Source of the DNA: JAAUQA01 sp036351435
GTDB lineage: Bacteria > Pseudomonadota > Gammaproteobacteria > Competibacterales > Competibacteraceae
NCBI GenBank assembly: GCA_036351435.1
Contig: JAZBPA010000223.1
Location: 1 to 7,407 of the forward strand
Direction: 5' to 3'
DNA length: 7,407 nucleotides
Shown here one piece after another: positions 5,243 to 7,407 of this stretch (positions within the stretch are counted from its first letter, which is position 1; the number at the start of each line of letters is the position of its first letter). The notes under the pieces were generated by a model. That model did not search any database. It was not told the DNA's origin and saw nothing but the letters and a program-made list of their open reading frames with translations. Made by a program: the position numbers and the translations under genes.

Positions 5243-6481
5243 GTGCAATCCGATTATGATCTATTGATCATCGGCGGAGGTCTGGTCGGCGCCAGCTTGG
5301 CCTGCGCACTGGCTGATCAAGCGTTGCGCATCGGTTTGGTGGAAGCAATGCCGTTTACCACCACCAGCGAACCCGGCTATGACGAACGCAGCATAGCCTT
5401 AGCTTACGGTACCCGGCGAATCTTCGACGGGCTAGGGTTGTGGCCAGCCATTGCGCCGCTGGCGACCCCGATCAAGAAAGTCCACGTTTCAGAACGCGGC
5501 GGTCCGGGTTTTGCCCGATTGAATTGCCGCGATGAAGGCGTAGAGGCTCTCGGCTATGTCGTGGAGGCACGAGCCCTAGGCGCTGCATTGGCTTCCCGTT
5601 TGGCGGAACTCAATAACGTGGAACTGCTCTGTCCTGCCAGTCTGGAAACCTTGACAGTACAATCGGATATGGCGCGGTCTGAGGTGCGTTGGCAGGATAA
5701 GCTATCGGCCTGCACGGCGCGGCTCATCGTCGCTGCCGACGGCGCTCGTTCTCAGGTGCGTCAACAGCTGGGCATCGACGCGGTGCAATGGGAATATGGG
5801 CAAACCGCAATCGTTGCCAATGTTACGCCGCAATATGAACATCACAATATTGCCTATGAGCGGTTTACCGATTCCGGGCCGGTTGCTTTGTTACCAATGA
5901 GTGATAATCGCTGTTCCGTTGTCTGCACGGTAGAGAACAGTGATAAAGAAACCCTATTGGCACTCAACGATGCTGCATTTCTGGCCTTCTTGCAAACCCG
6001 CTTTGGTGAACGACTGGGCTGCTTCAAACGCGCCGGGCGACGCCAAGCTTATCCGTTGCTGATGCTCAAGGCACGCGAGCATACTCGCCCGAGAGTCGCA
6101 GTGATCGGAAATGCCGCACACACCCTGCATCCAATCGCGGGGCAAGGATTCAATGTGGGGATGCGTGATGTGGCGGTGCTCGCCGAAGTCATCGCCGATG
6201 CGCTAAGGGTTGGTGAGGATTTCGGTACTGCAACAGTGTTGGCCCGTTATGCCGAATGGCGGCGCTGGGATCAGCGTCAAGCGGTGGCTTTTACCGACGG
6301 ACTGGCCCGACTATTCAGTAATCCTTTGCCGCCTTTGCGGCATCTCCGTAACCTCGGATTACTGGCATTTGACCTTTTGCCTCCCGTAAAGCGGTTACTG
6401 GCGCGACGGACTATGGGCATGACCGGCTACCTGCCACGTTTAGCCCGCGGCTTACCTCTGGCGACTGAGAAAGGGTTGTGA
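5243..6481 (+). CDS. ubiH: 2-octaprenyl-6-methoxyphenol hydroxylase UbiH
   Basis: UbiH is an FAD-dependent aromatic hydroxylase of ubiquinone biosynthesis, acting in the membrane-associated Ubi complex. The 412-residue protein has the N-terminal Rossmann motif GGGLVG (11-16), the family-typical GYDERSIAL (45-53), the DG motif AADGARSQVR (164-173) and the second FAD motif GNAAHTLHPIAGQGFNVG (289-306). GN in place of the usual GD at 289-290 is also what I recall for E. coli UbiH, so it helps separate this gene from its neighbour. A basic, hydrophobic C-terminus (LRHLRNLGLLAFDLLPPVK) may contact the membrane. The start is GTG at 5243, with AGGGG (5229-5233) nine nt upstream, overlapping the end of pepP. 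Position after pepP and before ubiI is the conserved order. Confidence 0.95.
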   Translation: MQSDYDLLIIGGGLVGASLACALADQALRIGLVEAMPFTTTSEPGYDERSIALAYGTRRIFDGLGLWPAIAPLATPIKKVHVSERGGPGFARLNCRDEGVEALGYVVEARALGAALASRLAELNNVELLCPASLETLTVQSDMARSEVRWQDKLSACTARLIVAADGARSQVRQQLGIDAVQWEYGQTAIVANVTPQYEHHNIAYERFTDSGPVALLPMSDNRCSVVCTVENSDKETLLALNDAAFLAFLQTRFGERLGCFKRAGRRQAYPLLMLKAREHTRPRVAVIGNAAHTLHPIAGQGFNVGMRDVAVLAEVIADALRVGEDFGTATVLARYAEWRRWDQRQAVAFTDGLARLFSNPLPPLRHLRNLGLLAFDLLPPVKRLLARRTMGMTGYLPRLARGLPLATEKGL

Positions 6482-7407
6482 GCGCACAGGATTTCGACAT
6501 CGTCATTGCCGGTGGCGGCATGGTAGGTGCTGCATTAGCCTGTGCGCTGGGCAACAGCGGACTCAATGTCGCTCTAGTAGAAGGCACGCCGTTAGAGCGC
6601 ATCCGCCCCACTGCCTCTTTGGATTTGCGGGTATCGGCGATTAGCCGCGCTTCGCAACGGATTATTGAAGCGGTTGGGGCTTGGGAGCGTATTTCCGACG
6701 ATAGAGTCGGTCCATTTCGCCAAATGCAAGTCTGGGACGCCGTTGGCGATGGCTCAATTCAGTTCGATAGCGCCGCTTTAGGTGAACCCTCCCTCGGTTG
6801 GATTATCGAAAATCGCGTATTACAAACCGCACTTTTGGAGCGAGCGCAAACCTTTTCCAATATCACGCTGTTATGCCCCGCTGCATTGATTATGGCCGAT
6901 GGGTGTGAATCGGGACTGCAACTGCGTCTGGAAGATGGTCGGGAGTTGCAGACTCGTTTGCTGGTGGGTGCGGATGGCGCTCAGTCTCAGGTGCGGCAAT
7001 GGGCCAACATCACTGTCGACGGCTGGAGTTATGCGCAAAAAGCGGTGGTGACCATAGTGGGTACGGCTCAACCACATCAGGAAATTGCCAGGCAACGATT
7101 TTTGCCCACCGGTCCGTTGGCGTTTCTGCCTTTGCACGATGGCCGTTGCGGTATTGTCTGGTCCACGTTGCCGGAGCGCGCCGATTCTCTGTTGTCGTTA
7201 GACGATGCGAGCTTCGCCGCGGAACTTGCAAAGGCATTCGAATGGCGTCTAGGCAAAGTCACCAGCGTTGGGCCACGCGCGACTTTTCCTCTGCGCACAC
7301 AACATGCGCAAGCCTATGTCAAACCGCATTTCGCCCTGATCGGCGATGCGGCTCACGTGGTTCATCCACTGGCCGGTCAGGGGGTCAATTTGGGTTTGTT
7401 GGATGCG
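6478..7407 (+). CDS. ubiI: UbiI (VisC) FAD-dependent monooxygenase, 3' truncated by window edge
   Basis: UbiI carries out C5-hydroxylation of the ubiquinone ring precursor. The frame runs 310 codons from GTG at 6478 to the window end, out of an expected total of about 400. It has the Rossmann motif GGGMVG (12-17), DLRVSAISRASQRI (49-62), GWIIENRVL (107-115), the DG motif GADGAQSQVRQ (164-174) and GDAAHVVHPLAGQGVNLG (289-306). The LRVSAI and IIENRVL segments and GD at 289-290 match UbiI/VisC rather than UbiH. The GTG start overlaps the ubiH stop as GTGA. A GAG lies 8 nt upstream and AAAGGG is only 2 nt away, so coupling to ubiH is likely. A related hydroxylase (UbiF or UbiM) is possible, but position after ubiH favours UbiI. 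Confidence 0.92.
   Translation, partial: MSAQDFDIVIAGGGMVGAALACALGNSGLNVALVEGTPLERIRPTASLDLRVSAISRASQRIIEAVGAWERISDDRVGPFRQMQVWDAVGDGSIQFDSAALGEPSLGWIIENRVLQTALLERAQTFSNITLLCPAALIMADGCESGLQLRLEDGRELQTRLLVGADGAQSQVRQWANITVDGWSYAQKAVVTIVGTAQPHQEIARQRFLPTGPLAFLPLHDGRCGIVWSTLPERADSLLSLDDASFAAELAKAFEWRLGKVTSVGPRATFPLRTQHAQAYVKPHFALIGDAAHVVHPLAGQGVNLGLLDA

Noticed and set aside
4907..5248. 113-codon minus-strand frame opposite the end of pepP
   Set aside because: It mirrors the conserved metal-binding region of pepP and has no independent support.
1..7407. CRISPR arrays, insertion sequences, tRNA genes or phage-defence genes
   Set aside because: I see no regularly spaced repeats, terminal inverted repeats with a transposase, cloverleaf sequences or defence domains; the non-coding gaps are small and accounted for by promoters and 6S RNA.

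Overview
The window reads as chromosome of a gammaproteobacterium. The evidence is gene order: from about 1.86 kb to the right end it carries fau - 6S RNA - zapA - zapB-like small gene (leftward) facing ygfB - pepP - ubiH - ubiI (rightward). This is the conserved block known from Pseudomonas and, without the small coiled-coil gene, from E. coli. I cannot name a genus. The left end suggests an organism that concentrates inorganic carbon, for example a sulfur-oxidising or otherwise autotrophic gammaproteobacterium, but that rests on one truncated gene and is inference.

Layout. (1) 1-717, minus: 5' part of a NuoL-like membrane subunit, best read as DabB, running off the left edge. (2) 718-922: divergent control region with an AT-rich stretch. 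(3) 923-1837, plus: LysR-family regulator with an NhaR-like N-terminus. (4) 1856-2446, minus: 5-formyltetrahydrofolate cyclo-ligase, convergent with the regulator. (5) About 2484-2685, minus: 6S RNA, with its promoter inside the 3' end of zapA. (6) 2704-3009 and 3006-3239, minus: zapA and a small coiled-coil protein of the TIGR02449 type, overlapping by four bases. (7) 3240-3357: compact divergent promoter region with a leader hairpin before ygfB. (8) 3358-7407, plus: ygfB, pepP, ubiH and ubiI (3'-truncated), packed with 4-6 bp gaps or overlaps.

How the genes work together. The dabB/lysR pair looks like a bicarbonate/CO2 uptake locus with its divergent regulator; the expected partner dabA (DUF2309) would lie off the left edge. 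The leftward cluster joins Z-ring assembly (ZapA and its coiled-coil partner candidate) to the stationary-phase RNA polymerase regulator 6S RNA and its usual downstream gene fau. The rightward operon ends in two paralogous flavin monooxygenases of ubiquinone biosynthesis.

Most of the window is ordinary, conserved gammaproteobacterial housekeeping sequence, and I do not see a previously undescribed multi-gene system in it. The most unusual local signal is the ygfB leader: a perfect 8-bp hairpin lies between the ribosome binding site and the start codon, and its loop holds the AUG of a six-codon reading frame.
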